Assembly (NCBI GenBank): GCA_964442345.1
Contig: CAYTZD010000010.1
Coordinates: 1 to 29,265 of the forward strand
DNA length: 29,265 nt
Direction: 5' to 3'
DNA from: Hippea sp964442345
GTDB lineage: Bacteria; Campylobacterota_A; Desulfurellia; Desulfurellales; Hippeaceae
Positions 1-8,239 of the stretch are shown here, in pieces. The notes below the pieces were generated by a model. That model made no database searches. It was given only the letters and a program-made list of their open reading frames with translations, and was not told the origin of the DNA. A program made the position numbers and the translations under genes. How positions within the stretch are numbered: position 1 is the first letter of the stretch; each line of letters starts with the position of its first letter.

Positions 1-33
1 TCGTCTTCACACTTTCTTTTAATGTTAATGTTA

Positions 34-1311
34 TCATCTTAACGCTATGCTTATTAGAATGTAAAGAATTGGCGCGATAAAAACAATGGGTTTGAGTTTG
101 TTTAAGATTTTTTCATCCTTTATTAGGATTATGAAAAGTAATGGAAGGAATATAGCAGAGCCTCTGATACCCATTGAGAGATAACTCCAGCTTAGGATAG
201 CAGAATGAAGGCCGCTGAAGACAATAATAAGCGATGAAGTTAGGATTAAAAAAGCCGTTATTTTTATCTCTGTCAATTCTTTGTATCTGCTTTTTATTCT
301 TCCTTTTATTACATCAACATACATGTTTGTTGTTGCACCAAGCGTTAAACCAGATGCCGTTCCGAGTATAATTACGGTTAGGAATGATAAAAATATAGCT
401 GTTAGGATTGGGTTGAAGTAAAGCTTTAAAAAGTATGGAAATACAACGACGGTGTTGTTTATTAATTCAGGGTGATGAATTCTCATATACATACCGATCA
501 GTATGCCCATAAGTCCGATTGGTGGAATTAACAGTGCGCTTAAGAATGCTCCGTTTCTTGCTGTTTTGACATCTTTTGCTGAGAATATTGCCTGCAGGTA
601 TGTTTGAGTTGAAAGAACGCCTATAACCATTGCTATCATATCTTGAATTGCTTTTGATTTGCCGTATGAAAACATACTAAGCATATTTTTATCTGGCAAG
701 GAGTGTATCAGGTTTGTTATGCCGTGCTGTTTTGTTAAAACAACAATAGTTGCAAGTATCATGAGCGAATATAGCATAAATACCTTTATCTTGCCTATGA
801 GAGATGAGCTTACTATGCCGCCGCTTAAAACAAAGATAAGAATGAGAATAAAAGTTATTAGCATGCTTGTAAGACTGCCAAACCCAAAAACGGTTTCTAT
901 TATAGACATGGCAGCTAAAAACTGTGCAACGATATGTATGTACATACCAAAAGAGCTTAAAATACTCGTATAAACGCGTATGTCTTTGCCAAATTTGTTG
1001 CCTATGAATTCCGATACGGTTATTACTTCTTCGCTTCTTAGCGCTTTTGAGAAGAAAAGTCCCAAAATAAGACATGCCACACCACTAAACAGCGTAAAAA
1101 TCCAAGCGGCTATACCGTATGTGTATGCAAGCTGAACCGTTCCAATTGTCGATGCACCACCAACAAGTGTGCCTATGATTATGTATGATACATCCAAAGA
1201 GCCAAGTTTTCTGCTTGCAATAGTAAAATCACTTTCGCTTTTTACGATTTTTGATTTAAATATGAGAAAAAGTGAAATCAGAGTAAGCAGGGTTAAGAAG
1301 AGTATTTTCAC
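34..1311 (-). CDS. Sodium:solute symporter (SSS) family permease, substrate unknown
   Basis: Predicted inner-membrane cation-coupled transporter of the sodium:solute symporter family, about 425 residues and hydrophobic throughout, with roughly 12 membrane segments. The N-terminal part has the family-like segment GTLVGGASTIGT followed by an aromatic/Tyr-Gly stretch, the usual TM2 region of SSS proteins. Start choice: an in-frame GTG at 1329 also exists, but GTG at 1311 has AAGGA a proper distance upstream and overlaps the mazG stop as GTGA, so 1311 is preferred. It is the last gene seen in the dnaJ - DUF445 - mazG unit; the 33 bases beyond its stop hold no recognisable terminator. The substrate cannot be named from sequence; at about 425 residues it is shorter than many SSS members (about 480-550). 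The family is fairly sure; a solute such as proline, pantothenate or an organic acid would be guessing. Confidence 0.8.
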   Translation of the reverse strand: MKILFLTLLTLISLFLIFKSKIVKSESDFTIASRKLGSLDVSYIIIGTLVGGASTIGTVQLAYTYGIAAWIFTLFSGVACLILGLFFSKALRSEEVITVSEFIGNKFGKDIRVYTSILSSFGMYIHIVAQFLAAMSIIETVFGFGSLTSMLITFILILIFVLSGGIVSSSLIGKIKVFMLYSLMILATIVVLTKQHGITNLIHSLPDKNMLSMFSYGKSKAIQDMIAMVIGVLSTQTYLQAIFSAKDVKTARNGAFLSALLIPPIGLMGILIGMYMRIHHPELINNTVVVFPYFLKLYFNPILTAIFLSFLTVIILGTASGLTLGATTNMYVDVIKGRIKSRYKELTEIKITAFLILTSSLIIVFSGLHSAILSWSYLSMGIRGSAIFLPLLFIILIKDEKILNKLKPIVFIAPILYILISIALR

Positions 1312-2075
1312 CTGTTTTCCTTTTTGCACTCACTCCACAGTTTATCCATCTCTTCTAAGTTTGAGCTTTCCAAGTTTTTGCCGTTTTCTTTTAATTTATC
1401 TTCTATGCAGTTGAATCTCTCTTCAAACCTTAGATTTGCTTCTCTTAATGCTTCTGATGGGTCTATCTTGTTTAACCTTGCAAAGTTTATCAAGGCAAAC
1501 ATTAGATCGCCTATTTCGTGTTTTATCTCTTCTTTATTTTTAGCTTCTTTTAGTTCGTTAAACTCTTCTTCAACCTTTTTGAAACACTCTTCTGGATTGT
1601 TCCAATCAAAACCAACTTTGGCGGCTTTTTTCTGTAGTTTATACGCCTTTTCTATTGGTGGAAGCGAGCGCGGAACAGAATCAAGGTAATGTTTTGGTTT
1701 TTCTTTCTTTTCGTTCTCTTTTATCTTTTCCCAATTCTTTAAAACTTCATCTACATCTTCGACTTTTAGATTGCCAAAAACATGTGGATGTCGCCTTATT
1801 AGTTTATCGCATATGCCGTTTATCATATCGTCTATGCTGAATAGATTCTCTTCTTCTGCAATTTGGGAATGAAATACGACATGAAGCAGCATATCGCCAA
1901 GCTCTTCTTTGATATTTTCTATATCTTTCCTGTCTAAGGCATCGATTAATTCAAACACTTCTTCTATAACATTCTGCTTAAGCGAATAAAGCGTCTGCTT
2001 CCTATCCCAGGGACAACCATTAGGAGACCTTAATCGTTTTACGATGTTAACAAGTCTATCAAAACTTTCGCTCAT
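1308..2075 (-). CDS. mazG: MazG nucleoside triphosphate pyrophosphohydrolase
   Basis: Cytoplasmic house-cleaning enzyme that hydrolyses (d)NTPs to NMP and pyrophosphate. The 255-residue length fits the full two-domain MazG. Domain 1 has the GCPWDRKQT motif (residues 20-28) and the metal-binding EExxE (38-42) plus ELGD (58-61) signatures. Domain 2 repeats them as EEEFNE (169-174) and EIGD (187-190), with GFDW just before. In the family both halves adopt all-alpha NTP-pyrophosphatase folds, and the C-terminal one is usually the active domain. The start ATG has a good GAGGTGAT Shine-Dalgarno and lies 6 bases after the DUF445 stop. MazG in E. coli is tied to (p)ppGpp levels; here it sits with dnaJ rather than with rsh. 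Nothing unusual. Confidence 0.95.
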   Translation of the reverse strand: MSESFDRLVNIVKRLRSPNGCPWDRKQTLYSLKQNVIEEVFELIDALDRKDIENIKEELGDMLLHVVFHSQIAEEENLFSIDDMINGICDKLIRRHPHVFGNLKVEDVDEVLKNWEKIKENEKKEKPKHYLDSVPRSLPPIEKAYKLQKKAAKVGFDWNNPEECFKKVEEEFNELKEAKNKEEIKHEIGDLMFALINFARLNKIDPSEALREANLRFEERFNCIEDKLKENGKNLESSNLEEMDKLWSECKKENR

Positions 2076-2081
2076 TTTTTA

Positions 2082-3359
2082 TCACCTCAGTATGAGTTCT
2101 ATTATGCCTATTAAGAATCCCAAGATTCCACCGAATATGTTTATGTGTTTAAACTGCTCTTTGCTTATGTTTAGGACAATCTCTTCAACCTGACCTATAT
2201 CAAGGCTTTTTAGTTTCTTTTTTGCGTTCTCAGAGATGCTAAAATCAAATATCTTCTGGCTTTCCCTTTTAATGATAACAAGCAGGTTGTTGATGATGTA
2301 TCTTGACATTTTCTTTCTAAATTGCGGATTAATAAACTCTATCACATCAGAGAAGCTTATTTTTGAGATATTTAATCTTGCAAACGCTACAGATTTTCTT
2401 GCAAGTTTTTTAGAATCCACCGATTTTATCAGTTCGCTTTTTATCTTTTCCTTTAGCTTTAATGTTTCCATTAGATTCAAAAGCTTCTCTGTTATGGTTT
2501 TTCTAAGCTCTTCTAAACTGTTGCCTGTGTATTTGATTAAAAACTCTTCTGTGTTGAGTTGAAGGATTTTCTCATTCATTGCCTGTTTTATGCTTTCTGA
2601 TACGCGCTTTTTTATCTCTTTATCTTTAATAAGACTTTGCAGCTTTTCTATTATTGTCTCTATTATCCTGTCGTTTTCTTCAATTAGTGGTGCAATCATC
2701 GATACAAAGCTTGCTGTTAGTATGTTTGATTCATCAATGTAGGAATCTAATGATTCAATAATCTTTCTTCTAATAATCTCTTTTATCTTTGGGTCGTTTA
2801 AGTTATCAGACAGTCTGTTTAGGGCTTCTGTTGAGAGAATCTCTATGTTTGAATTTATCTTATCCTTTATTTCATCACTGATAAAACTTCCTATGGTTCT
2901 GTTTTTATCAATCATAAGAAAGGCGTTGTATGTTAAATAATCGATGTCAATCGTTATATCTGATATTTTCTCTTCGATTAGCGGTTTTATGTTGTTCTCT
3001 ATTATGTTCTCTAATAGCGGTTCTATCTTCCTGTATGGAATATTTAAGGAAGAGATTTTCTTTTTGAGTAATTCGTTTAATATGTTATCGGTATAGCTGT
3101 ATAAAAATTGCCTATTCTTTCTTGAATATATGTATCGTATAAGTTCCTGCTTGTTTACGATTTTCTTCTCAACGACATCGGCTATCTTTTCTATGATTTC
3201 GTCTCTCTTTTTTGGAATTAATCCTGGTGTAAAAGGCAGTCTGACTTTGCCAATGTAGTATGGTTTTTTTGGATAGAATAGCATTTTTATGGCTACATAG
3301 TTTGTGAAGTATCCTATAAAAGCACCAATTAATGGCAGTGAGATTGTATCTATGCTCAT
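2082..3359 (-). CDS. DUF445 family membrane-anchored protein
   Basis: 425-residue DUF445 (YheB/YjiN-like) protein; the biochemical role of the family is not established. Family marks: an N-terminal membrane segment with GAFIGYFTNYVAIKML (residues about 12-27), followed by LPFTPGLIPKKR (about 41-52), and a C-terminal glycine-rich hydrophobic anchor FGGILGFLIGIIEL. The middle, about residues 60-390, is charged and predicted helical, so the protein probably spans the membrane at both ends with a long helical domain between. The start codon overlaps the dnaJ stop as ATGA, with no strong Shine-Dalgarno close by (AAAAAGG is about 18 bases upstream), which suggests translational coupling to dnaJ. 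Confidence 0.85.
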   Translation of the reverse strand: MSIDTISLPLIGAFIGYFTNYVAIKMLFYPKKPYYIGKVRLPFTPGLIPKKRDEIIEKIADVVEKKIVNKQELIRYIYSRKNRQFLYSYTDNILNELLKKKISSLNIPYRKIEPLLENIIENNIKPLIEEKISDITIDIDYLTYNAFLMIDKNRTIGSFISDEIKDKINSNIEILSTEALNRLSDNLNDPKIKEIIRRKIIESLDSYIDESNILTASFVSMIAPLIEENDRIIETIIEKLQSLIKDKEIKKRVSESIKQAMNEKILQLNTEEFLIKYTGNSLEELRKTITEKLLNLMETLKLKEKIKSELIKSVDSKKLARKSVAFARLNISKISFSDVIEFINPQFRKKMSRYIINNLLVIIKRESQKIFDFSISENAKKKLKSLDIGQVEEIVLNISKEQFKHINIFGGILGFLIGIIELILR

Positions 3360-4450
3360 TTGAATAGGTTTTTTACCTTTTTAAATAGCGATTCTGTGTA
3401 ATTTATGCTCTCGCCAGATTCTTTTGCAAACTCTTCGAGTAACTCTTTCTGCCTTTTTGATAGCTTTTTTGGTATTATTACCTTGATTTTGACTATCTGT
3501 TTGCCCTTTTCGCCGTTTAATTCAACGCCTCTGTGTTTTAGGATAAAGGTGTCGCCATGTTGTGTTCCTGGTGGTATTGTGAGTTCTGTTTCTCCCCAGA
3601 TTGTTGGCACCTTTATCGTTGTTCCTAAAGCTGCCTGTGTTATTGATATTGGCACTTCAACAATGATGTCTCTGCCTTTTCTTTTGAAGAACTCATGCTC
3701 TTTAACATGGACATAGATATATAAATCGCCGTTTGGTCCACCGTTTATGCCTTTATTACCCAATCCTTGAACCCTGATAATGTCGCCATCGTCTATACCC
3801 TGTTTGATGTTTATCTGAAGTCTTTCTTCGTCATATACATATCCTGTCCCGCCACATTCTCTGCACTTTCTTGTGATTATCCTTCCTGTTCCGCCACATT
3901 TGGGACATGCCCTTCTGACGGATAGGAAGCCTTGCGAGTATGATATCTCACCTGTGCCGTGACAGTATGGACACATCTGTATGCCATCTTTATCGGCACC
4001 TGTCCCGTTGCACTTTGGACATATTCTTCTTCGTTTGATCTTTATCTCTTTTTTTGCACCAAATACCGCTTCCTTGAAGTCTATTGTTAAATTGATACTA
4101 ATATCTTCCCCTCTTTGTGGTCTTCTTTTTCTTCTGTATGAGTAATCACCAAACAGATCACCAAAAACACTTGATAGATCTTCAAAAAGGTCTTCAAAGA
4201 CAGATCCAAAGTTGTAATCTTCGGAAAAATCTGCATCGCCAACCGTGCCAAACTGGTCGTATTGAGCCCTTTTTTTAGGGTCTGATAGAATAGAATATGC
4301 TTCGTTTATCTCTTTAAATCTCTCTTCTGCCTTCTTATCGTCTGGATTTCTATCTGGATGGTATTTGATGGCAAGTTCTCTAAATCGCTTTTTTATCTCT
4401 TCTTGGGTTGCATCCCTTGAGACGCCCAAAATCTCGTAATAATCCTTCAT
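3356..4450 (-). CDS. dnaJ: Chaperone protein DnaJ (Hsp40)
   Basis: Co-chaperone that stimulates DnaK ATPase and delivers unfolded clients. Type I architecture in 364 residues: J domain at 1-65 with the catalytic HPD at 31-33; a short acidic Gly/Phe-type linker at about 68-105 (repeated EDLFEDL/GDLFGD-like stretches); a zinc centre of four CxxCxGxG repeats (Cys144/147, 160/163, 182/185, 196/199); then the two beta-sandwich client domains. The start has GAGG about 8 bases upstream. It is not in the same transcript as dnaK: an intrinsic terminator lies between the two and dnaJ has its own sigma-70-type promoter, so it heads a dnaJ - DUF445 - mazG - SSS unit. No CIRCE is visible upstream. Confidence 0.98.
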   Translation of the reverse strand: MKDYYEILGVSRDATQEEIKKRFRELAIKYHPDRNPDDKKAEERFKEINEAYSILSDPKKRAQYDQFGTVGDADFSEDYNFGSVFEDLFEDLSSVFGDLFGDYSYRRKRRPQRGEDISINLTIDFKEAVFGAKKEIKIKRRRICPKCNGTGADKDGIQMCPYCHGTGEISYSQGFLSVRRACPKCGGTGRIITRKCRECGGTGYVYDEERLQINIKQGIDDGDIIRVQGLGNKGINGGPNGDLYIYVHVKEHEFFKRKGRDIIVEVPISITQAALGTTIKVPTIWGETELTIPPGTQHGDTFILKHRGVELNGEKGKQIVKIKVIIPKKLSKRQKELLEEFAKESGESINYTESLFKKVKNLFK

Positions 4451-4494
4451 CTTGAAGCCTCTTTAGCAAAAATTTGCTCGTTTTCAAGCGTGCT

Positions 4495-4524
4495 ATTATA
4501 ACAAAACTTCTATGCTTTTTTCAT
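4495..4524 (-). promoter_or_regulatory. Probable sigma-70-type promoter of dnaJ
   Basis: On the minus strand a perfect TATAAT (4495-4500) lies about 45 bases before the dnaJ start. A weak -35-like ATGAAA (4519-4524, 4 of 6) is at 18-base spacing. The predicted leader is about 35 bases and includes the GAGG Shine-Dalgarno. The promoter begins directly after the dnaK terminator, which supports independent transcription of dnaJ. Confidence 0.6.
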
Positions 4525-4525
4525 T

Positions 4526-4564
4526 AAAAAAACAACCCAACCGCTGTATCCAACGGTTGGGTTG
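4526..4564 (-). terminator. Intrinsic terminator after dnaK
   Basis: A perfect 11-bp stem (CAACCCAACCG at 4533-4543 pairing with 4554-4564) with a 10-base loop is followed on the minus strand by seven T residues (A run at 4526-4532). It starts 20 bases after the dnaK stop and ends just before the dnaJ promoter. The plus-strand side has no U tract, so it acts in the dnaK direction only. It closes the hrcA-grpE-dnaK transcript. Confidence 0.92.
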
Positions 4565-4584
4565 AGAGAGTCTTTATCTATTTG

Positions 4585-6492
4585 TTATTTGTTTTCATCT
4601 TCAACTTCGGCTTCAACAACTTCTTCATCTGAACTGCCTGAAGTTGAAGAAGTTGAAGATGACGATGTTGTGCTGCCTTCAGAGCCTTGAGCTTTCTTGT
4701 ATGCTTCTTCGGCTAACTTATGCGACTTTCTTGCAAGCTCTTCCATTGCTTTTTCTATCTCTTCTTTCGAATCGCCTTCCATTGCTTTCTTTAGGTTGTC
4801 TATAGCTTCCTGAATCTGTTTCTTTTCATCTTCGCTAATCTTATCGCCAAAGTCTTTTAGGCTTTTCTCTGTAGAGTACACGAGAGAATCTGCCTTGTTT
4901 TTGGTTTCGATAAGCTCTCTTCTTCTTCTGTCTTCTTCTGCGTGAGCTTCGGCTTCTTTGACCATTCTCTCAATCTCTTCTTCGGTTAAGCCGCTGGATG
5001 CTGTGATTCTTATGCTCTGCTCTTTGCCTGTTGCCTTATCCTTTGCCGTAACATTGAGAATACCGTTTGCGTCTATGTCGAATGTTACTTCTATCTGTGG
5101 AACGCCTCTTGGTGCTGGTGGAATACCGACAAGCTCAAATTTGCCGAGTGTCTTATTATCCTTTGCAAGTTCTCTTTCACCCTGTAATACATGTATTGTA
5201 ACGGTTGTCTGGTTGTCTTCTGCTGTTGTAAATATCTGGCTTTTTCTTGTTGGTATTGTGGTGTTTCTTGGAATTATCTTTGTCATAACACCACCGAGTG
5301 TCTCTATACCTAAAGATAGTGGCGTTACATCAAGCAGTAATACATCCTTTACTTCACCTTTTAAAACACCACCCTGAATTGCAGCACCTAAGGCAACAGC
5401 TTCGTCTGGGTTGATGTCCTTTCTTGGTTCTTTGCCGAAGAACTCTTTTACGACTTCTCTGATCTTTGGCATCCTGGTCATACCACCGACCAAGATTACA
5501 TGGTCGATGTCTTCAGGCTTTAGTCCTGCGTCTTTTAATGCCAGTCTGCATGGCTCAAGCGTTCTTTCTATTAAAGGCATTACAAGTTGTTCAAACTTTG
5601 CCCTTGTTATCTTCATTACAAGGTGTTTTGGACCGCTTGCATCTGCCGTTATGAATGGCAGGTTGATTTCGGTCTCCATTGCGCTTGAAAGCTCTATCTT
5701 GGCTTTCTCGCATGCTTCCTTTAATCTCTGTAAAGCCATCGGGTCTTTTCTTAAATCAACGCCGTGTTCCTTCTGGAATTCGTCAGCAACATAGTCGATT
5801 AAAGCCTTATCGAAGTCATCGCCACCTAAGTATGTATCACCGTTTGTAGATTTTACTTCGAATACGCCATCGCCTATTTCAAGGATAGATATATCGAATG
5901 TTCCGCCACCCAAGTCATAAACTGCGATTTTTCCTTCTTTTTCTCTATCAAGTCCGAAAGCCAAAGAAGATGCTGTTGGTTCGTTGATTATTCTTAAGAC
6001 ATTTAAACCTGCTATTCTTCCTGCATCTTTTGTTGCCTTTCTCTGTGAATCGTCAAAGTATGCAGGAACTGTTATAACAACATCGGTAATCTTTTCGCCT
6101 AAATAGGCTTCTGCGTCGGCTTTGAGTTTCATTAAGATTTTTGCTGAGATCTCCTGCGGTGTGTACTCTTTGCCGTCTATCTTTATTCGGCAGTCTCCGT
6201 TGGGACCTTCAACAACTTCGTATGGAAGCCTGCTTATGGCTTCTTGAGCTTCTTTTGATGAGAATCTTCTACCTATCAGCCTTTTTACAGAGAAGATTGT
6301 CCTTTTTGGGTTTGTTACAGCCTGCCTTTTGGCAGCCTGACCGACAAGGATTTCACCTTTATCGGTAAATGCCACAACGCTTGGCGTTGTATTGGCACCT
6401 TCAGCATTTGGTATAACGCGTGGTTTACCACCTTCAATGATTGCCATACAAGAGTTAGTTGTTCCAAGATCGATTCCTAATACCTTTCCCAT
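4585..6492 (-). CDS. dnaK: Chaperone protein DnaK (Hsp70)
   Basis: ATP-dependent cytoplasmic chaperone, 635 residues, the usual DnaK length. The nucleotide-binding domain opens with GIDLGTTNS (residues 6-14) and contains VYDLGGGTFD and the VGGMTRMP motif. The substrate-binding domain begins after the DVTPLSLGIE linker at about residue 390. The lid is followed by a Ser/Thr-rich linker and the acidic EEVVEAEVEDENK tail typical of bacterial DnaK. The translation signal is AGGAGGAATAG before ATG, inside the grpE 3' end. It is the third gene of hrcA-grpE-dnaK, controlled by CIRCE/HrcA and ended by a terminator at 4526-4564. Confidence 0.99.
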   Translation of the reverse strand: MGKVLGIDLGTTNSCMAIIEGGKPRVIPNAEGANTTPSVVAFTDKGEILVGQAAKRQAVTNPKRTIFSVKRLIGRRFSSKEAQEAISRLPYEVVEGPNGDCRIKIDGKEYTPQEISAKILMKLKADAEAYLGEKITDVVITVPAYFDDSQRKATKDAGRIAGLNVLRIINEPTASSLAFGLDREKEGKIAVYDLGGGTFDISILEIGDGVFEVKSTNGDTYLGGDDFDKALIDYVADEFQKEHGVDLRKDPMALQRLKEACEKAKIELSSAMETEINLPFITADASGPKHLVMKITRAKFEQLVMPLIERTLEPCRLALKDAGLKPEDIDHVILVGGMTRMPKIREVVKEFFGKEPRKDINPDEAVALGAAIQGGVLKGEVKDVLLLDVTPLSLGIETLGGVMTKIIPRNTTIPTRKSQIFTTAEDNQTTVTIHVLQGERELAKDNKTLGKFELVGIPPAPRGVPQIEVTFDIDANGILNVTAKDKATGKEQSIRITASSGLTEEEIERMVKEAEAHAEEDRRRRELIETKNKADSLVYSTEKSLKDFGDKISEDEKKQIQEAIDNLKKAMEGDSKEEIEKAMEELARKSHKLAEEAYKKAQGSEGSTTSSSSTSSTSGSSDEEVVEAEVEDENK

Positions 6493-6495
6493 TTT

Positions 6496-7056
6496 CTATT
6501 CCTCCTTTTTATTATTTGTATTATTTTCTTCTTTTTTACCTGCACTGACGATAACCTTTGCAGGCCTGATAAGTTTGTCTTTGTAGATGTATCCCTTTTG
6601 AACGGTTTGTATCACTGTATCCTTAGGCAAATCTTCTGATTCTTGCATCATCAAAGCATCGTGAAGATTGGGATTAAATGTCTCTTTATCGGGTTTTATC
6701 TCTTCAACGCCGTGTTTTTTGAGCATATCCTTGAAAGACTTAATGGAAAGTTCAATGCCTTCGATGATGGCATCCTTGTGCTGATAAGCCATCTCAATGG
6801 CTTTCTCAAGATTGTCAAGTATTGTCAAAAAGTCGTTTATTATTGCCCTTTTTGCCGATTCTTTTGCGTCTTCTATCTCTTTTGCCATTCTCTTTCTGTA
6901 GTTGTCAAAATCAGCAAGTAGTCTCAAATATTCATTTTTAAGTTTATTGTATTCTTCTTCGTAATTGAGCTCTTTTGTCTGTTTATTTTCCTGATTTTCT
7001 TTGGCCTGTTCTTGCTGCTTTTCTTCTTTGAGCTGTTCTTTCTCTTTTTCGCTCAT
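6496..7056 (-). CDS. grpE: Nucleotide exchange factor GrpE
   Basis: GrpE dimer releases ADP from DnaK. The 186 residues comprise a low-complexity charged N-terminus (1-30, Lys/Glu/Gln-rich), a long coiled-coil helix (about 32-80) with the family segment LADFDNYRKR, a four-helix region (about 80-130), and the beta-wing ending with VQKGYIYKDKLIRPAKV. The start has GGGAGGAAAAA before ATG. It lies 10 bases downstream of hrcA and 3 bases before dnaK. Confidence 0.97.
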   Translation of the reverse strand: MSEKEKEQLKEEKQQEQAKENQENKQTKELNYEEEYNKLKNEYLRLLADFDNYRKRMAKEIEDAKESAKRAIINDFLTILDNLEKAIEMAYQHKDAIIEGIELSIKSFKDMLKKHGVEEIKPDKETFNPNLHDALMMQESEDLPKDTVIQTVQKGYIYKDKLIRPAKVIVSAGKKEENNTNNKKEE

Positions 7057-7066
7057 TTTTTCCTCC

Positions 7067-8074
7067 CTATGCGTTGATAATCTCGTTTATTTTCTTTTTA
7101 GCCGATTCAACGATGTTTAAAATCTCCGTGTAATCCATATTTATTGGACCAACAACACCCACCACACCAACATTGACATCTTCGTATTTATAAGCCGATG
7201 AGACAAAGCCTATCTCTTTGATGCCTTCAATAGGTAGCTCATCGCCTATCAAGATAATACGCTCACTGTTCATGGCGCTTCTAATAAGTTCAAGCATTGT
7301 CTTTTTATCTTCAAGTGTTTTTACAAGCTTTTTGAGTTTTTCTAAGTCGTTTTGAAACTCTGGGTATTTGAATATGTTCTCTATACCGTCAATCATTACG
7401 GTTGGTTTTTTGGCTTCTTCCGTCAATTTGTTGATTAATGCTTCGCATGTCTCTTTTTTGCTGTTTATGTAAGATTGTAAGTCTTCATTTATCTCTTCTA
7501 ATGTTTTGTTTGCATACTTTTCTGTTATGTAGTCTGAGAACTCTTTGAGTTCGTTGTCGCTTAATTGTCTATCTGTTGAGACTATCTTTGTCTCTATTAC
7601 ATTTCTATTTGAGACGATTACGCTTAATATCTTGTTTTCGCCTATCTTTACAAACTGAATGTTCTTTATTTTTGTTTTTGAAAAGTCAGGCATTGTTATT
7701 AAGCTTACAAGCTCGCTTAGTGAAGACATTGTGTCTAAGATTCTGTTCATCTTCTCATCAAGCGAACCAAATGCATTCTTTAAGGGTAGTTTTTCAAACT
7801 CTTCCCTAAGCTGCGGGTTAAAGTTTGACAGTATCATATCAAGATAGAACTTGATACCTTTGGGTGTTGGTATCTTACCGCCAGAGGTGTGCGTATGGGT
7901 TAGATAGCCCATCTCTTCCAAGTCGAGCATCACATTTCTCATAGTTGCTGCTGAAAAGTCAAGGTTGTATCTTTTTGTTAGAACCCTTGAACCTGCTGGC
8001 TGTTTATTCTTTATATAATTGTCAACTATAACACTTAACACCAAAATTTTTCTCTCGTTAAGTTTCTCACTCAT
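7067..8074 (-). CDS. hrcA: Heat-inducible transcription repressor HrcA
   Basis: Repressor that binds CIRCE and controls the class I heat-shock genes. 335 residues from the chosen ATG. The N-terminal winged helix-turn-helix (about 5-75) has the family segments QPAGSRVLTKRY, SAATMRNVMLDLEEMGYL and HTSGGKIPTPKG. A GAF-like domain with an inserted dimerisation region follows. Start choice: an in-frame GTG at 8080 exists, but ATG at 8074 has GAGGTGAG five bases upstream and gives the typical MSEKLNERK start. CIRCE covers this Shine-Dalgarno, so HrcA should repress its own operon. It is the first gene of hrcA-grpE-dnaK, divergent from the HDOD gene. Confidence 0.97.
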   Translation of the reverse strand: MSEKLNERKILVLSVIVDNYIKNKQPAGSRVLTKRYNLDFSAATMRNVMLDLEEMGYLTHTHTSGGKIPTPKGIKFYLDMILSNFNPQLREEFEKLPLKNAFGSLDEKMNRILDTMSSLSELVSLITMPDFSKTKIKNIQFVKIGENKILSVIVSNRNVIETKIVSTDRQLSDNELKEFSDYITEKYANKTLEEINEDLQSYINSKKETCEALINKLTEEAKKPTVMIDGIENIFKYPEFQNDLEKLKKLVKTLEDKKTMLELIRSAMNSERIILIGDELPIEGIKEIGFVSSAYKYEDVNVGVVGVVGPINMDYTEILNIVESAKKKINEIINA

Positions 8075-8100
8075 TAGCACTCACCTCAATAGTCTGCTAA
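8074..8100 (-). promoter_or_regulatory. CIRCE operator (HrcA binding site)
   Basis: TTAGCACTC (8074-8082), a 9-base spacer (8083-8091) and GTCTGCTAA (8092-8100). The known CIRCE consensus is TTAGCACTC-N9-GAGTGCTAA; the left arm is perfect and the right arm matches 7 of 9, with exact N9 spacing. It lies downstream of the predicted -10, overlaps the hrcA Shine-Dalgarno (GAGGTGAG) and reaches the first base of the ATG. It explains heat regulation of hrcA-grpE-dnaK. Confidence 0.92.
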
Positions 8101-8102
8101 CA

Positions 8103-8130
8103 AAAATAGTCAAAAATCCAGATTTGTCAA
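8103..8130 (-). promoter_or_regulatory. Probable sigma-70-type promoter of hrcA-grpE-dnaK
   Basis: On the minus strand a perfect -35 TTGACA (8125-8130), a 16-base spacer and a -10 TATTTT (8103-8108, 4 of 6). The predicted start of transcription is at the outer arm of CIRCE, so repressor binding would overlap the initial transcribed region. Confidence 0.65.
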
Positions 8131-8203
8131 GTTTTTGGTAGGTTTTTTATCCTTTTTTTAATATAAGGTTTATAATTTTAACTGCTGGTGAGAAAAAATT
8201 TTC

Positions 8204-8232
8204 TTTACATTGGTTTTGTATAAGAATATATT
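8204..8232 (+). promoter_or_regulatory. Probable promoter of the HDOD/HD-GYP pair, positioned for a leaderless mRNA
   Basis: TTTACA (8204-8209, 5 of 6), 17-base spacer, TATATT (8227-8232, 5 of 6). Seven bases separate the -10 from the ATG at 8240, so transcription is predicted to start at or within a base or two of the start codon. A second TATAAT at 8171-8176 has no good -35 partner. Upstream of the ATG there is only ATAAGAA, not a real Shine-Dalgarno. Confidence 0.55.
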
Positions 8233-8239
8233 ATAAGAA

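Noticed and set aside
659..973. 104-residue plus-strand open frame opposite the transporter gene
   Set aside because: No family likeness, no Shine-Dalgarno, and it mirrors the hydrophobic coding of the symporter on the other strand; a shadow frame.
4465..4478. Small hairpin AGCAA/TTGCT in the dnaJ leader
   Set aside because: Five-bp stem, no T run, no match to CIRCE or another known operator; too weak to call.
4610..4690. Ser/Thr-rich low-complexity repeat near the dnaK 3' end
   Set aside because: A variable linker before the acidic tail is normal in bacterial DnaK; not a functional repeat or recombination site.
5411..5794. 127-residue plus-strand open frame opposite dnaK
   Set aside because: Long antisense frames are common opposite dnaK because of its codon pattern; no start signal or homology features.
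8191..8204. AT-rich inverted repeat AGAAAA-AA-TTTTCT before the -35 of the HDOD operon
   Set aside because: Six-bp arms with a two-base loop and only A/T-rich composition; expected by chance in such DNA, though an operator cannot be excluded.
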